Assembly (NCBI RefSeq): GCF_000296815.2
Contig: NZ_CAIT01000009.1
Coordinates: forward strand, 992,001 to 1,056,000
DNA: 64,000 nucleotides
Direction: 5' to 3'
Source of the DNA: Fibrisoma limi BUZ 3
GTDB lineage: Bacteria; Bacteroidota; Bacteroidia; Cytophagales; Spirosomataceae
Shown here: positions 25,605 to 34,067 of the stretch, in pieces
Position numbering within the stretch: position 1 is the first letter of the stretch
Layout of the letters: each line of letters begins with the position of its first letter
The notes under the pieces: generated by a model
What the model was told of the DNA's origin: nothing
Seen by the model: only the letters and a program-made list of their open reading frames with translations
Database searches by the model: none
Made by a program: the position numbers and the translations under genes

Positions 25605-27332
25605 TTATTGTTCTTCAGTATCCGTAGCTTCTGCCGTTGCGATCTTGGCCAGATCCTGATTTCCGGGCAGTAGTTCGCGACCTCGTCTGAGCCATTCATT
25701 GCGGGCATTCTCATCCTTGGTCACCAGTTCGTTGTATGAAATCAGGTACTTGAAGGCCAGCGCCAGGTCTTTCTTGTACCGGTTGCGTTCCTCTTCTTTT
25801 TCGGCCACCATGTTGATGAATTGCTCAAAGTATGGCCGTGCTTTACCATTCTGAACAGCCTCTTCGGGAGGATACGCGTAGTAGTTGGCTTTTGCCCGAT
25901 ACAGCACCGTCGGAGCATAATCGGGCGATCCTTGCTGAGCTAAGGCCAGGGCGGAATCGGCCATGGCAAAACGTACCGTGTCACGAACGAGCCGACCGGC
26001 CGTATCGCGCTGGAAGCCGAGCGTGTAGTTACTCATACCGTAGCGGAACAAATCCTGAACATCGGCCTTAAATCCATGCTTAGCCGCCGAATCCAGCGCT
26101 GCTACAGCTTCTACGTGCTGTTTGGTCCGGTAATAGTACCTGGCGATTTCACTATACAGGTTTTCGGTTGTATCGCTGGGCGCAGCCTTCACCAGGTAGG
26201 CCACCCCTACGGAGTCGTTTTGCGCCTTCAGCGAATCATTGGCAAAACCCTCCTTCGCCAGATACGCCCGGCCCAGGTATTTATAGTCATCGTACATCAC
26301 TTTGTTCGGAGCCTTCTCGATGAACGTATTGAGGTTCTCGATCGCTTTCTGCGGCTCCTTCAGCGATGAGTAGGCCCAGCCCTGAATCCGGTAAAGAATT
26401 GGATTCTGGCCCAGGGATACCCGGTTGCTGTCGATCAGGTTAACGGCCCGCTGGAAGTCATTGGCCAGGAAGTGGAACTGCGCCTGCCGCAATAAGGCCT
26501 CCGGCCGAACATCCCCGGCTACTTTCACGTACTGGTCGATGTAATTAGACGCGTCTTTGTAACGCTTCACCAGAAAATACAGCTCGGCCAACTGGTTATA
26601 CGCCGGGGCGTAATTTGGATTGGCTTCAATAGCTTTCTTGTAGTTTTCGACGGCCAGATTCAAGTTCCGACCCTGCCAGTAGATATCGCCGATCCGCTGA
26701 TACACGCGCGACCGGTCCATGCCCTGTTCAATGGCGTTTTCGTACCGCGTAACGGCCGTACCGGCTTCACGATTCAGGTAGTAGGCGTCGCCCAGCGCTA
26801 ATTGAACATCTGCCTTGATACCCTCATTTTTCTTGGCTCGTTCCATGGCCCTATTCAGGTAATCAATAGCCTTGGCTGCGTTAACAGCTTTTGGATACCG
26901 GGGCTTGATCGAACCACTGTCGGGAGTCAGGTAGCCGGTGTACGCTTCGCCAATGCGGAACAGTATATCGGGATTTTTGCCTTTACTTTTCTTGACCACT
27001 TCCTCGATCCGGGCTTCGGCCGACGTGGGGTTCTGCACCAGATACGTGATCGCAACGCCTGCCTCATTGAGCGGTACTCGCTTTTCATCCGTTGCAATCC
27101 CTTTTTCAAACCAGACTCGTGCCGAATCTGGCTGACCAGCCCGGAGATATCCGTAGCCGGCATTAAAGTAGGTCTGCATGGATGGATTTTGCTGCGCATT
27201 CTGCAGCAGAAGTTGTTTGGCCTCATCAAATCGGCCTGAGTTCATTAGTGTGTTGGCGTCGGGTGCCGGCGCTTGAGCCAGCACTGAACCGGAGAAGGCC
27301 GTGGCCGCCAAAATAATCAGTTGCTTTTTCAT
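25605..27332 (-). CDS. Exported tetratricopeptide-repeat protein
   Basis: 575 residues. A signal peptide (MKKQLIILAATAFSGSVLAQ) is followed by TPR units through most of the chain, for example AQQNPSMQTYFNAGYGYLRAGQPDSARVWFEKGI, AVTRYENAIEQGMDRSRVYQRIGDIYWQGRNLNLAVENYKKAIEANP-type helices with the alternating W/L/G/Y/A/P pattern. The C-terminus is acidic. Role: a periplasmic scaffold; the family is common in Bacteroidota and uncharacterised. The upstream region carries a -7 box and an 11-bp-period repeat array, tying it to the putative regulon described here. Confidence 0.85.
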   Translation of the reverse strand: MKKQLIILAATAFSGSVLAQAPAPDANTLMNSGRFDEAKQLLLQNAQQNPSMQTYFNAGYGYLRAGQPDSARVWFEKGIATDEKRVPLNEAGVAITYLVQNPTSAEARIEEVVKKSKGKNPDILFRIGEAYTGYLTPDSGSIKPRYPKAVNAAKAIDYLNRAMERAKKNEGIKADVQLALGDAYYLNREAGTAVTRYENAIEQGMDRSRVYQRIGDIYWQGRNLNLAVENYKKAIEANPNYAPAYNQLAELYFLVKRYKDASNYIDQYVKVAGDVRPEALLRQAQFHFLANDFQRAVNLIDSNRVSLGQNPILYRIQGWAYSSLKEPQKAIENLNTFIEKAPNKVMYDDYKYLGRAYLAKEGFANDSLKAQNDSVGVAYLVKAAPSDTTENLYSEIARYYYRTKQHVEAVAALDSAAKHGFKADVQDLFRYGMSNYTLGFQRDTAGRLVRDTVRFAMADSALALAQQGSPDYAPTVLYRAKANYYAYPPEEAVQNGKARPYFEQFINMVAEKEEERNRYKKDLALAFKYLISYNELVTKDENARNEWLRRGRELLPGNQDLAKIATAEATDTEEQ

Positions 27333-27407
27333 GTTGTCAAAGGTCTGTTGATGTACTCTTCTCTTTAGTATAGATTCTCTTGTTGAGTACTATAGCAAGT
27401 AGCATTA

Positions 27408-27451
27408 CAAACCTAAATATGGACTTAAGCTCTGATTAGAATTAGATTAGA
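27408..27451 (-). promoter_or_regulatory. Promoter and 11-bp repeat array 1 (TPR gene)
   Basis: On the plus strand TTAAG, TTAGA and TTAGA start at 27425, 27436 and 27447, exactly 11 bp apart. The core TTAGAATTAGATTAGA (27436-27451) fits the consensus TTARRATTNNCTTARR except one base. Reading towards the TPR gene, TAGGTTTG (27415-27408), a perfect -7 box, follows 9 bases after the last unit. The array thus covers the -33 region and above, as expected for an activator of the OmpR/PhoB type. Confidence 0.65.
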
Positions 27452-27717
27452 AAGTCAAAAATCCGCGGAAAAGGGTACTTACCGGCTCCCATTCTGATAC
27501 CTAACCGCTTGTTACGTATGCGACCGCTGCCTGTATTAGCTGGAGAAAGATGCCGAAGCTGATGTTTTGCCCGGCTACCTGATCTTGAAGTCACTCTGAT
27601 ACAAACCTTCTTTCTGACTGCTGGCAAGTCTTTAAAATAGATGTACGGCGGCAACAGCACCGGCCATCAACTAACGTGCGTTATGGCTGGCAACAAAACA
27701 CTTTCCAGTTTACAGTA

Positions 27718-27779
27718 GTAGCTTTTCTGTCATCCCTCCTGGTGACTACGCGTCCCGGTCGGGATCAAAGAAAAGCTAC
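27718..27779 (-). terminator. Terminator of the AI-2E/MscS operon
   Basis: Perfect 11-bp inverted repeat GTAGCTTTTCT / AGAAAAGCTAC (27718-27728 / 27769-27779) enclosing a smaller stem (TCCC...GGGA), 21 bases after the stop codon of the AI-2E family gene. Confidence 0.6.
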
Positions 27780-27799
27780 GGACTTACCCGTGAGTCACG

Positions 27800-28864
27800 T
27801 TAATTACTATTCTCTTTGCTCGTTCGCCTGGATTCCAGCCAGTCCTTGATGTATAGTTCCTGCACGATAACCAGCAGCACAGCAATCAGCGGAGACGCAA
27901 ACAATACCCCAGCCAATCCCACCAGAATACCGAGCAACACCTGACCGAACAGCAACAGGGCGGGCGGTACGGACACAAATCGTTTGTCGAGCAACGGCGT
28001 CAGGATATAACCTTCCAGCGACTGAATACCCATATACAATATGAATACGTACAATGCCTGATTGGCCCCCTGCGAAAAGGCAATCAGCAAGGCAGGAGCT
28101 AACGCCAGGTACGGTCCTAAGTTTGGAATAAAATTGAGAATACCGGCAATGATTCCCAGCACGACAGCGAACGGAATACCCAGCAGCGCCAGACCCGCGC
28201 TGGTTGTCACGCCCACGACCACCATCGTGATACTCCGGCTGATAAACCAGTTCTTGAGGGTATCGTAACACTTATCCATTACCCCAAGCAGTCGGTCGCG
28301 ATACGACGGCGGAAACAACCGGACAAACCCCTTTCGATAGTTGTCGGGGCTCGACGCGAGGTACAAACCAGTAATCACGACAATCAACACATTAACCAAA
28401 CCGTTGAGCGTGCTCGACACAACCCCCGTTGCCCGCGACAAGATACCCTGGCTCCCCCCCGATCCGGACAGTATCTTACCCGGATTTTTTGGTATACCAT
28501 CCAGCAGGCGCTGGCCAAGCTGCGATTGCTGTAAAGATGTTTTAAGCTGGTTGATGGATTGCGGCAGCGACTGCGCCAACTGGTCGGCCTGCCGGCTTAC
28601 GGCCGGGGCCATCAGGGCGATACCAACGGCGATTAACAGCACGATTCCCAGCACAACGACCACCACTGATATACCGTAGGAAAGCGGTGTTTTCCGGTTT
28701 ACCCAGTGACTGAGCGCGCTGATTACTACGGCGAACAGAATACCGCCAAACACCACAAAGAAAAAATTGGCCGCATAACCAATCAGCAGAAACAGAGCTA
28801 CCAGCAACAGGCTTATGAAAGCGGCAATAACAACCCGGCGAGCAAACGAGCGATTGGTTTCCAT
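27800..28864 (-). CDS. AI-2E family transporter (first copy)
   Basis: 354 residues, polytopic. Hydrophobic segments at about 10-50, 55-80, 150-175, 205-270, 275-300 and 305-345 fit the AI-2E/UPF0118 topology; the conserved LGIIAGILNFIPNLGPYLA and LYVFILYMGIQSLEGYILTPLLDKR are family signatures. Members export or exchange small solutes (autoinducer-2 in TqsA, Na+/H+ exchange reported in others); the substrate here is unknown. It is the last gene of the run 31606 to 27800 with gaps of 2-42 bases. A second family member is at 34994. Confidence 0.9.
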   Translation of the reverse strand: METNRSFARRVVIAAFISLLLVALFLLIGYAANFFFVVFGGILFAVVISALSHWVNRKTPLSYGISVVVVVLGIVLLIAVGIALMAPAVSRQADQLAQSLPQSINQLKTSLQQSQLGQRLLDGIPKNPGKILSGSGGSQGILSRATGVVSSTLNGLVNVLIVVITGLYLASSPDNYRKGFVRLFPPSYRDRLLGVMDKCYDTLKNWFISRSITMVVVGVTTSAGLALLGIPFAVVLGIIAGILNFIPNLGPYLALAPALLIAFSQGANQALYVFILYMGIQSLEGYILTPLLDKRFVSVPPALLLFGQVLLGILVGLAGVLFASPLIAVLLVIVQELYIKDWLESRRTSKENSN

Positions 28865-28906
28865 TCAAAAGGTAGTTTTAGTCCAATGGTAGGGTTCGTA
28901 ATAAAC

Positions 28907-29443
28907 TCAGCGCTGCACGTTGGTCAGGCTGGAGGGCTCGGCATTGGCCTTACTCTGAATGACGTTGAACGACCCATCGGTTTCCAGTACCACGGCCGCT
29001 ACGTCGTCGGGATTAGAAACTCCGGACGAACGGAGCGCCGACAGAATTTCGTCCTCCGTGACACGCTCCCGACGCATTGCTCCTCGCAGGTACTGTCCCT
29101 GATGAAACAGCAGCGCCGGCTCACTTTTGATTAATTTTTTGAACCCTGAGGAGCGTACTGACAGCCACGCCACAATGTATTGCAGGGCAATCAGCAGGGC
29201 CAGGGCCGTCAGGCCATCCGCTACGCCCGTTTGCCGGGACACGATGATGGTCGACAGGGTGGAACCGAGTGCTACGGTCACAACCAGGTCAAACGCATTC
29301 ATCTTTGAGAGGGTGCGTTTACCCGATATTCTCAGCGACAACAACAGGCCCGCGTAGGCCAGTACGCCTACTACCAGAATTCGAATAATGCTGTTCCAGC
29401 CTTTAAACAGCCAGTCGCTGAGGGTTGCGAGTTCGTCTGCCAT
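28907..29443 (-). CDS. YetF/DUF421-like membrane protein
   Basis: 178 residues. Two or three N-terminal membrane helices (IIRILVVGVLAYAGLLLSLRI, LTALALLIALQYIVAWLSV) and the family motifs SGKRTLSKMNAFDLVVTVALGSTLSTII, then a cytosolic domain with SEPALLFHQGQYL and RRERVTEDEILSALRSSGV. This is the usual DUF421 layout (YetF, YcaP; a Bacillus member is linked to spore or envelope physiology). The 2-base gap to the MscS gene upstream indicates one operon. Confidence 0.9.
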   Translation of the reverse strand: MADELATLSDWLFKGWNSIIRILVVGVLAYAGLLLSLRISGKRTLSKMNAFDLVVTVALGSTLSTIIVSRQTGVADGLTALALLIALQYIVAWLSVRSSGFKKLIKSEPALLFHQGQYLRGAMRRERVTEDEILSALRSSGVSNPDDVAAVVLETDGSFNVIQSKANAEPSSLTNVQR

Positions 29444-29445
29444 GG

Positions 29446-30420
29446 TTAGTGCTGACCGTTAGAATTTGTACCTGGTTTTCGATTAGCGATTGGCGGGCGC
29501 GACAGTATGGCGGGGCCGTCGGGTTGTTGCTCCAGCAGGACCACTGTGTGTGGATACGGCATATCGATACCGGCCTCATCGAGAGCCAGTTTGATGCCGG
29601 TCACCACCTGGTCGCTTACTTTCAGTACGTTGGCCTGTACTGACTCCGCCCAGAAGTACACCGTCAGGTTCACCGACGATCCGGCCAGTTCCGATACGTA
29701 CACCCACGGCGCAGGCTCTTTCAGCACCCCCGAGATCCGGTCCAGTACGCCGTGAATAACACGCCGGGCTTCCTCAATGGAATCAGGGTAGCCAATACCG
29801 ACGACAAATTTCATTCGGCGCTGTTTGTAGGCTGTCCGAACCAGTATGGAACTGGTGTATACATCGCCATTGGGCAAAATGGCCCGTTCGCCATCGTAGG
29901 TTTTCAGCCGCGTTGACCGCATATTGATTTCCTCGACGGTACCTTCATACTCTTTCACCCGGATCTGATCGCCCACCAGAAACGGACGACGCCAGAGGAT
30001 CAGCAGTCCGGCGAAAAAATTCTGCAGGATGTCTTTGAAAGCAAAACCAATGGCCACCGACGTAATTCCCAGCCCGGCAATAATATCGCCGGGTTTAAAC
30101 GAGGGGAATATGACGACGCAGGCGGCCAGAAACCCAAAGATGGTTACGAGCGTACTGACAATGCGGCTGATGAGATTAGCCAGCATATTGTCGATGGCAT
30201 GGCTACGGACGGCTACGTTGTTGATTATTTTTTTGACCAGCTTACCCAGCAGCCAGAACAGGAAAAATACCAGCACACCCACGATGAGGTAAGGGAGCCG
30301 TTCGGCAAATCCTTTGGCAAAACTGCGTAAGGTCCGCCAGAAAAGCGTAATACCGTCGTTCAGCGTGAACGGCGGCTCGTTCACCCCACCGGGCTGTAGC
30401 ATGACCCACATGTATTTCAT
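29446..30420 (-). CDS. Mechanosensitive channel, MscS family (first copy)
   Basis: 324 residues. TM helices at about 38-60, 85-110 and 115-135; the pore-lining third helix and beta domain read GLGITSVAIGFAFKDILQNFFAGLLIL and PFLVGDQIRVKEYEGTVEEINMRSTRLKTYDGERAILPNGDVY, the standard MscS core. The tail (about 290-324) is polar and probably disordered. Such channels open under membrane tension to release solutes after hypo-osmotic shock. Third gene of the five-gene minus-strand operon starting at 31606. Confidence 0.94.
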   Translation of the reverse strand: MKYMWVMLQPGGVNEPPFTLNDGITLFWRTLRSFAKGFAERLPYLIVGVLVFFLFWLLGKLVKKIINNVAVRSHAIDNMLANLISRIVSTLVTIFGFLAACVVIFPSFKPGDIIAGLGITSVAIGFAFKDILQNFFAGLLILWRRPFLVGDQIRVKEYEGTVEEINMRSTRLKTYDGERAILPNGDVYTSSILVRTAYKQRRMKFVVGIGYPDSIEEARRVIHGVLDRISGVLKEPAPWVYVSELAGSSVNLTVYFWAESVQANVLKVSDQVVTGIKLALDEAGIDMPYPHTVVLLEQQPDGPAILSRPPIANRKPGTNSNGQH

Positions 30421-30452
30421 AGATAGAACGTTGAGTAGTGCGAAAACACACC

Positions 30453-31025
30453 TTACGGAGCAGTTGCCGGATCGGTCAGTACGGGAGTGGGCGTGTAAAA
30501 CATAACCAGCGTACCGAGCCGTTGGTTTGGGCCGGTAACGGGAGCCGACAGTTCGTAAGGTATTTTGTTATTAAAGTATATGTCCTGCTTGCCGAGCAGG
30601 TAAGCCGGAAAACGATCGGCGAACGCAATACCCTGGTTTTTTTTGTTCGTCGACAGAGTCACCTTACCGGCCGGATCGACCAGCAACACCTCCCGGACTC
30701 CTTTGTTCTGAACAATCGTATTGAAATATTCATTGATTTCGCCAGGCTTGTTCTGCAACATCGCGTTCCGAACGGCCCAGACAAACGTTTTCATGGCGAA
30801 TGTCAGTTGATTGCGGTCATTGACTACCTGATTCTGCCAGGCCGTAGCCCGCAGGGAAGTCCGTTCATTTTCGAGTTGGTTATTTAGCTGCCAGTTTCGG
30901 TAAAAGAGGTAGCCGAGCCCTGCTACCAGCAGGATAATGACGCCATACAGTACAATGATCGGATTTAGACCGAACCTGTTTTTAGGCGTCGTTTTTTTTG
31001 TTTCAGTGTGATGATCAGTAGTCAT
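30453..31025 (-). CDS. Membrane-anchored protein with sensor-like (Cache/PAS-like) domain
   Basis: 190 residues: a short polar N-terminus, one TM helix (about 24-45, PIIVLYGVIILLVAGLGYLFY), a coiled-coil stretch, then an extracytoplasmic part with VREVLLVDPAGKVTLSTNKKNQG, a strand-turn-strand typical of Cache/PAS-like sensor folds, and a C-terminal strand GTLVMFYTPTP. No output domain, so it is not a kinase itself. Position between an outer-membrane protein gene and MscS suggests a sensing or scaffold role in the same envelope response. Function otherwise unknown. Confidence 0.6.
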   Translation of the reverse strand: MTTDHHTETKKTTPKNRFGLNPIIVLYGVIILLVAGLGYLFYRNWQLNNQLENERTSLRATAWQNQVVNDRNQLTFAMKTFVWAVRNAMLQNKPGEINEYFNTIVQNKGVREVLLVDPAGKVTLSTNKKNQGIAFADRFPAYLLGKQDIYFNNKIPYELSAPVTGPNQRLGTLVMFYTPTPVLTDPATAP

Positions 31026-31042
31026 TGTTGCGAGTGTTTATG

Positions 31043-31606
31043 TTAAAAATTAAGTCGGGCACCGGCCCCTCCCTGAACGTGTGTATGCAACACGGCAGGT
31101 ACCAGCTCGGTATAGGCGCCAATCTCAGCAAAGATCGACAGCGGCTTGTAGCCCCGGTCGACAAAGTATTCCAGCCCGAACGTACCGGTCGCCCCCAGGG
31201 CAACGTTCCGAACATACACCTCAGCCGGCCCCCGCTGCCCCGTCGGGAGTGTTACCTCCTGCACCCGGTAGTAGCGCCGGTTGTTAACCTGCCCACCCAA
31301 TCCGTAATAAAGCTGCCAGTTCCGGCTGCTACCAATGTCAGTACGCCATAAATACAGCAGATTGGCCGCCCAGCCGATGTTCTTAAAATAGCCGTTCCGG
31401 TAAGCTCGATCGTTGTCCCAGAAGGCCCCGTAGGTGCCAAAATTCAGTTCGAGCGCATTCCGGTCGTTTCGGAAATAGTGGCGGAGCATAACCCCGCCCG
31501 GTTCGCCCAGCCGGACACCCACCGCCAGTCGGGTCGGCGCGTAATCCTGCGCCCACACGCCGGACGCCAATACGCTCAGGAACAGGATGAGTAATCGGGT
31601 TTTCAT
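31043..31606 (-). CDS. Small outer-membrane beta-barrel protein
   Basis: 187 residues. Signal peptide MKTRLLILFLSVLASGVWAQ, then eight or so amphipathic strands rich in Tyr, Trp and Gly (LAVGVRLGEPGGVMLRHYF, NALELNFGTYGAFWD, WQLYYGLGGQVN, VALGATGTFGLEYF, LSIFAEIGAYTELV) and a C-terminal Phe (GAGARLNF), the recognition signal for the BAM machine. Resembles the OmpW/OmpA-barrel size class. First gene of the operon 31606 to 27800, preceded by array 2. Confidence 0.75.
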   Translation of the reverse strand: MKTRLLILFLSVLASGVWAQDYAPTRLAVGVRLGEPGGVMLRHYFRNDRNALELNFGTYGAFWDNDRAYRNGYFKNIGWAANLLYLWRTDIGSSRNWQLYYGLGGQVNNRRYYRVQEVTLPTGQRGPAEVYVRNVALGATGTFGLEYFVDRGYKPLSIFAEIGAYTELVPAVLHTHVQGGAGARLNF

Positions 31607-31671
31607 GACCGTTGAGTTTCGATTCAGTGTATATATTCAATGCGTCAATACCCTAATGAACCTCAGGTTGC

Positions 31672-31709
31672 TTAGTTGGAGCTTAACAATAGATTAGAAT
31701 TCGCTTAGA
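31672..31709 (-). promoter_or_regulatory. 11-bp repeat array 2 (MscS/YetF/AI-2E operon)
   Basis: Four plus-strand pentamers TTAGT, TTAAC, TTAGA, TTAGA start at 31672, 31683, 31694 and 31705. The core TTAGAATTCGCTTAGA (31694-31709) fits the consensus fully. The array begins 66 bases upstream of the operon start codon at 31606, at the distance seen for arrays 4 and 6. The -7 position is weak (TTCATTAG on the minus strand). Confidence 0.65.
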
Positions 31710-31769
31710 GGCAGCCTGACTATGCAGGCCTTTTGGCCGAATGGGAGGCAGAAAGAGGAAATCGCTTTT

Positions 31770-31807
31770 CTAAGAACTTTTTAAGATTACCTTAAGGTGG
31801 CTATAAG
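31770..31807 (+). promoter_or_regulatory. 11-bp repeat array 3 (coiled-coil lipoprotein gene)
   Basis: CTAAG, TTAAG, TTAAG and ATAAG start at 31770, 31781, 31792 and 31803. The core TTAAGATTACCTTAAG (31781-31796) fits TTARRATTNNCTTARR. It lies 51-88 bases before the ATG at 31858 and could also serve the divergent operon at 31606. Orientation is ambiguous because CTTAAG is palindromic. Confidence 0.55.
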
Positions 31808-31857
31808 TTAGGCAGTGGTACTTCGTGCTGAGTTCGAACCGAGTTTACGTTATAGTC

Positions 31858-32334
31858 ATGATACAATCCTTCCTCAGAACACTGCTCGCTGGTACTCTCC
31901 TCACTGGTACGGTAGTTACCGTTCAGGGGTGCAACAGCCGTTCAGACATTGTACAACTCAATACGCCATCCGAACGTACCGACGATCTGGCTGATAATAA
32001 GACATCCTCCGCTCGCTTTCGGGCAGAACGCGATCAGACAATCGCCAGCCTCCGGCAGCAATGCGCAGAACTCGACCTTGAAATCGATGAATTATCCGGT
32101 GAAATTGAGCGTCGACGGGGGTTCCAGATTGCCGTTCTTGAAGAGGGCCTTGCCGAACTTAAACGGGAACGACAGGAGCTGCTCGAAAACATAGCCATCG
32201 TAGAAGAGGCAACGGCCGAAACCTGGCAGGATATTAAAATCGGCTTCGGCCACGAAGATTATTCGCTTGGTCGGGCATCTGACAATACAGATGTAGCAAT
32301 CCCGGAACCTAATTCACCCGTTGCCAACAACTAA
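31858..32334 (+). CDS. Coiled-coil lipoprotein
   Basis: 158 residues from the ATG at 31858; a signal peptide (MIQSFLRTLLAGTLLTG) ends at a lipobox-like VQG-Cys25. Residues 50-130 are almost uninterrupted charged heptads (RFRAERDQTIASLRQQ, ELSGEIERRR, EGLAELKRERQELLENI), predicting one long coiled coil. The tail is polar. No catalytic signature. Likely an envelope tether or partner of a membrane complex; function unknown. Preceded by array 3 and followed at 90 bases by the desaturase gene. Confidence 0.65.
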   Translation: MIQSFLRTLLAGTLLTGTVVTVQGCNSRSDIVQLNTPSERTDDLADNKTSSARFRAERDQTIASLRQQCAELDLEIDELSGEIERRRGFQIAVLEEGLAELKRERQELLENIAIVEEATAETWQDIKIGFGHEDYSLGRASDNTDVAIPEPNSPVANN

Positions 32335-32424
32335 ATGTATGGTTTTACGATTTATTACAAGTACCTTGCCGTTCTCCATTAGCAAACCACTCGATTGCTC
32401 AACGCTCATTCTAACTTTTTTCAA

Positions 32425-33363
32425 ATGATTGAAATCGAATCTTTATTTGGTGCCCCTCCTATTCCAGCCGATCAGATCTGGACTATTGAAAAGGGAGCGC
32501 CTAACCTGATTTTGTGGGGAGCGCCGATTATGCTGGCGCTGACCGCTATTGAAATGATCATCACCTATATTCAGGAGAAGCCGTACTATGATAAATGGGA
32601 AACGCTGGGATCAACGCTGGTTGGTCTGGGATCGCTCGTGGTAGGCGCAGCCGTTAAGCTGGGGTTACTCTACGGGGCCGTCTGGATTTACAACCAGATG
32701 CCCTGGCGTATGGAACTGCAATGGTGGACACTGATCCCCTGCTACCTGATCTTTGACTTTTTCAGCTATTGGGCGCACCGCATCTCGCACGAACATCGAT
32801 TCTGGTGGGCTACCCACGTTGTTCATCACTCCGGCGAGCACTATAACCTGAGCGTTTCGTTCCGGTTGAGCTGGATTCAGAACCTCAAGATCATCTTTTT
32901 TCTGCCGGTAGCCTTATTTGGCTTCCACCCGATTGTCTTCTTCACCGTCAGTCAGGTAGCAGTGCTGTTTCAGTTCTGGGTGCATACGGAGTATATCCGC
33001 AGACTGCCTCGCTGGATCGAGTATATCTTCGCTACGCCCTCCAATCACCGCGTTCATCACGGTTCGCAGGAGAAGTACATTGACAAAAATTACGGCGCCA
33101 CGTTCATTTTCTGGGACCGTCTGTTTGGTACGTACCAGCTGGAAGAAGAGCCGCCTGTCTACGGCATTACGACCAACATCGACAACAAAGCGAACCCCTT
33201 CCACATCAACTTCCACGAACTGCAGGACATCATTCGGGATGTCAGACAGGCTAAGGGGTTCCGGCGCAAATGGTTCTTTCTGTTTGGCAGCCCTATTGAA
33301 GTAGCCCGGCAGAAACAGCAGGCTGCTCACCCAAAGGCGGTTGTCGAGGATCAATCAGTCTAG
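32425..33363 (+). CDS. Sterol desaturase / fatty acid hydroxylase family protein
   Basis: 312 residues from the ATG at 32425. Integral membrane di-iron enzyme: TM helices at about 25-45, 60-85 and 95-120, and the three His clusters WAHRISHEHRFWW (HxxxH), THVVHHSGEH (HxxHH) and SNHRVHHG (HxxHH). The segment NYGATFIFWDRLFGTY is characteristic of the bacterial group. Members hydroxylate or desaturate sterols, carotenoids, or fatty/sphingolipid chains; the substrate is unknown, lipid modification being likely. A related gene is cut by the right edge of the window. Confidence 0.92.
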   Translation: MIEIESLFGAPPIPADQIWTIEKGAPNLILWGAPIMLALTAIEMIITYIQEKPYYDKWETLGSTLVGLGSLVVGAAVKLGLLYGAVWIYNQMPWRMELQWWTLIPCYLIFDFFSYWAHRISHEHRFWWATHVVHHSGEHYNLSVSFRLSWIQNLKIIFFLPVALFGFHPIVFFTVSQVAVLFQFWVHTEYIRRLPRWIEYIFATPSNHRVHHGSQEKYIDKNYGATFIFWDRLFGTYQLEEEPPVYGITTNIDNKANPFHINFHELQDIIRDVRQAKGFRRKWFFLFGSPIEVARQKQQAAHPKAVVEDQSV

Positions 33364-33365
33364 GT

Positions 33366-33926
33366 TTACGGCTGCTCAACGATCCGCTGCAACACCTTAT
33401 TGATGGTGTACACTACGCCGTTGGTGGCCCGGATGTTGCCCTGAATGACATCCGCCACTTCGCCACGACCGTCCTCAACGGTTATGGAATCACCTTGTTT
33501 GTGAACAGTCAGAATCTGCCCCGTCAGGTTAGTCAGTGTCTGGCCGTCTTTCAGTTGATCCGACGTAAGACGGCCTTTCACGACGTGGTAAGCCAGAAAC
33601 TGAATCAGCCGATTCTTGCTCGACGGTAGCAGCAGTTCTTCCAGATCGCGCTCGGGCAGCACCGAGAACGCAGCATCGGTTGGGGCGAATACGGTATATT
33701 GCCCTTTTCCGGTCGCCTGTTTATCCAACCCCGACGCCTTCAGCAACCGGATCATCGTCGCATGATCGGTCGACAGACCAGCGCTCAGCGCCAGGTTTTT
33801 ATTTGTTTCTACCCCACTCGCCGATAAACGATCAGCTTCGGTACGTTGTGTCTGCCCCAGCGCGGTGCCCTCACTCATCAGCAGAATGCAAGCCACCCAG
33901 AACAGGCGGATAAGATTCGTAGCCAT
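33366..33926 (-). CDS. Fasciclin-domain secreted protein
   Basis: 186 residues with a signal peptide (MATNLIRLFWVACILLMSEGTALGQ). One FAS1 domain at about 50-183: TMIRLLKASGLDKQATGKGQYTVFAPTDAAF (H1 box with TVFAPTDxAF), LIQFLAYHVVKGRL (YH motif), GQTLTNLTGQ and the H2 box GVVYTINKVLQR (VHxIDxVL type). FAS1 domains act in adhesion or cell-surface contacts. It converges tail-to-tail with the desaturase gene with a 2-base gap. Confidence 0.93.
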   Translation of the reverse strand: MATNLIRLFWVACILLMSEGTALGQTQRTEADRLSASGVETNKNLALSAGLSTDHATMIRLLKASGLDKQATGKGQYTVFAPTDAAFSVLPERDLEELLLPSSKNRLIQFLAYHVVKGRLTSDQLKDGQTLTNLTGQILTVHKQGDSITVEDGRGEVADVIQGNIRATNGVVYTINKVLQRIVEQP

Positions 33927-34067
33927 AGGTTCAATTTAATTAACAATAGACCTGCTCTTCAGCTTCTTATGAGAAGAACCCTCCCACCGGTTTATTGTTT
34001 TTTGTGTCGCTGATGACACTCCGTTTGCAATAACCGGCCGGCCGACGAGTACTTAATCAACCAAACG

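Larger units (their letters stand above)
27333..27799. other. Intergenic region with array 1
   Basis: 467 bases without a supported gene; a 72-codon frame on the minus strand looks random. It contains the promoter and array of the TPR gene (27408-27451) and the terminator of the AI-2E gene (27718-27779). The middle part (27460-27710) shows nothing recognisable. Confidence 0.5.

Noticed and set aside
27442-27660. 72-codon minus-strand frame in the spacer after array 1.
   Set aside because: No codon bias, mixed basic composition, no start signal and it runs from the array itself.
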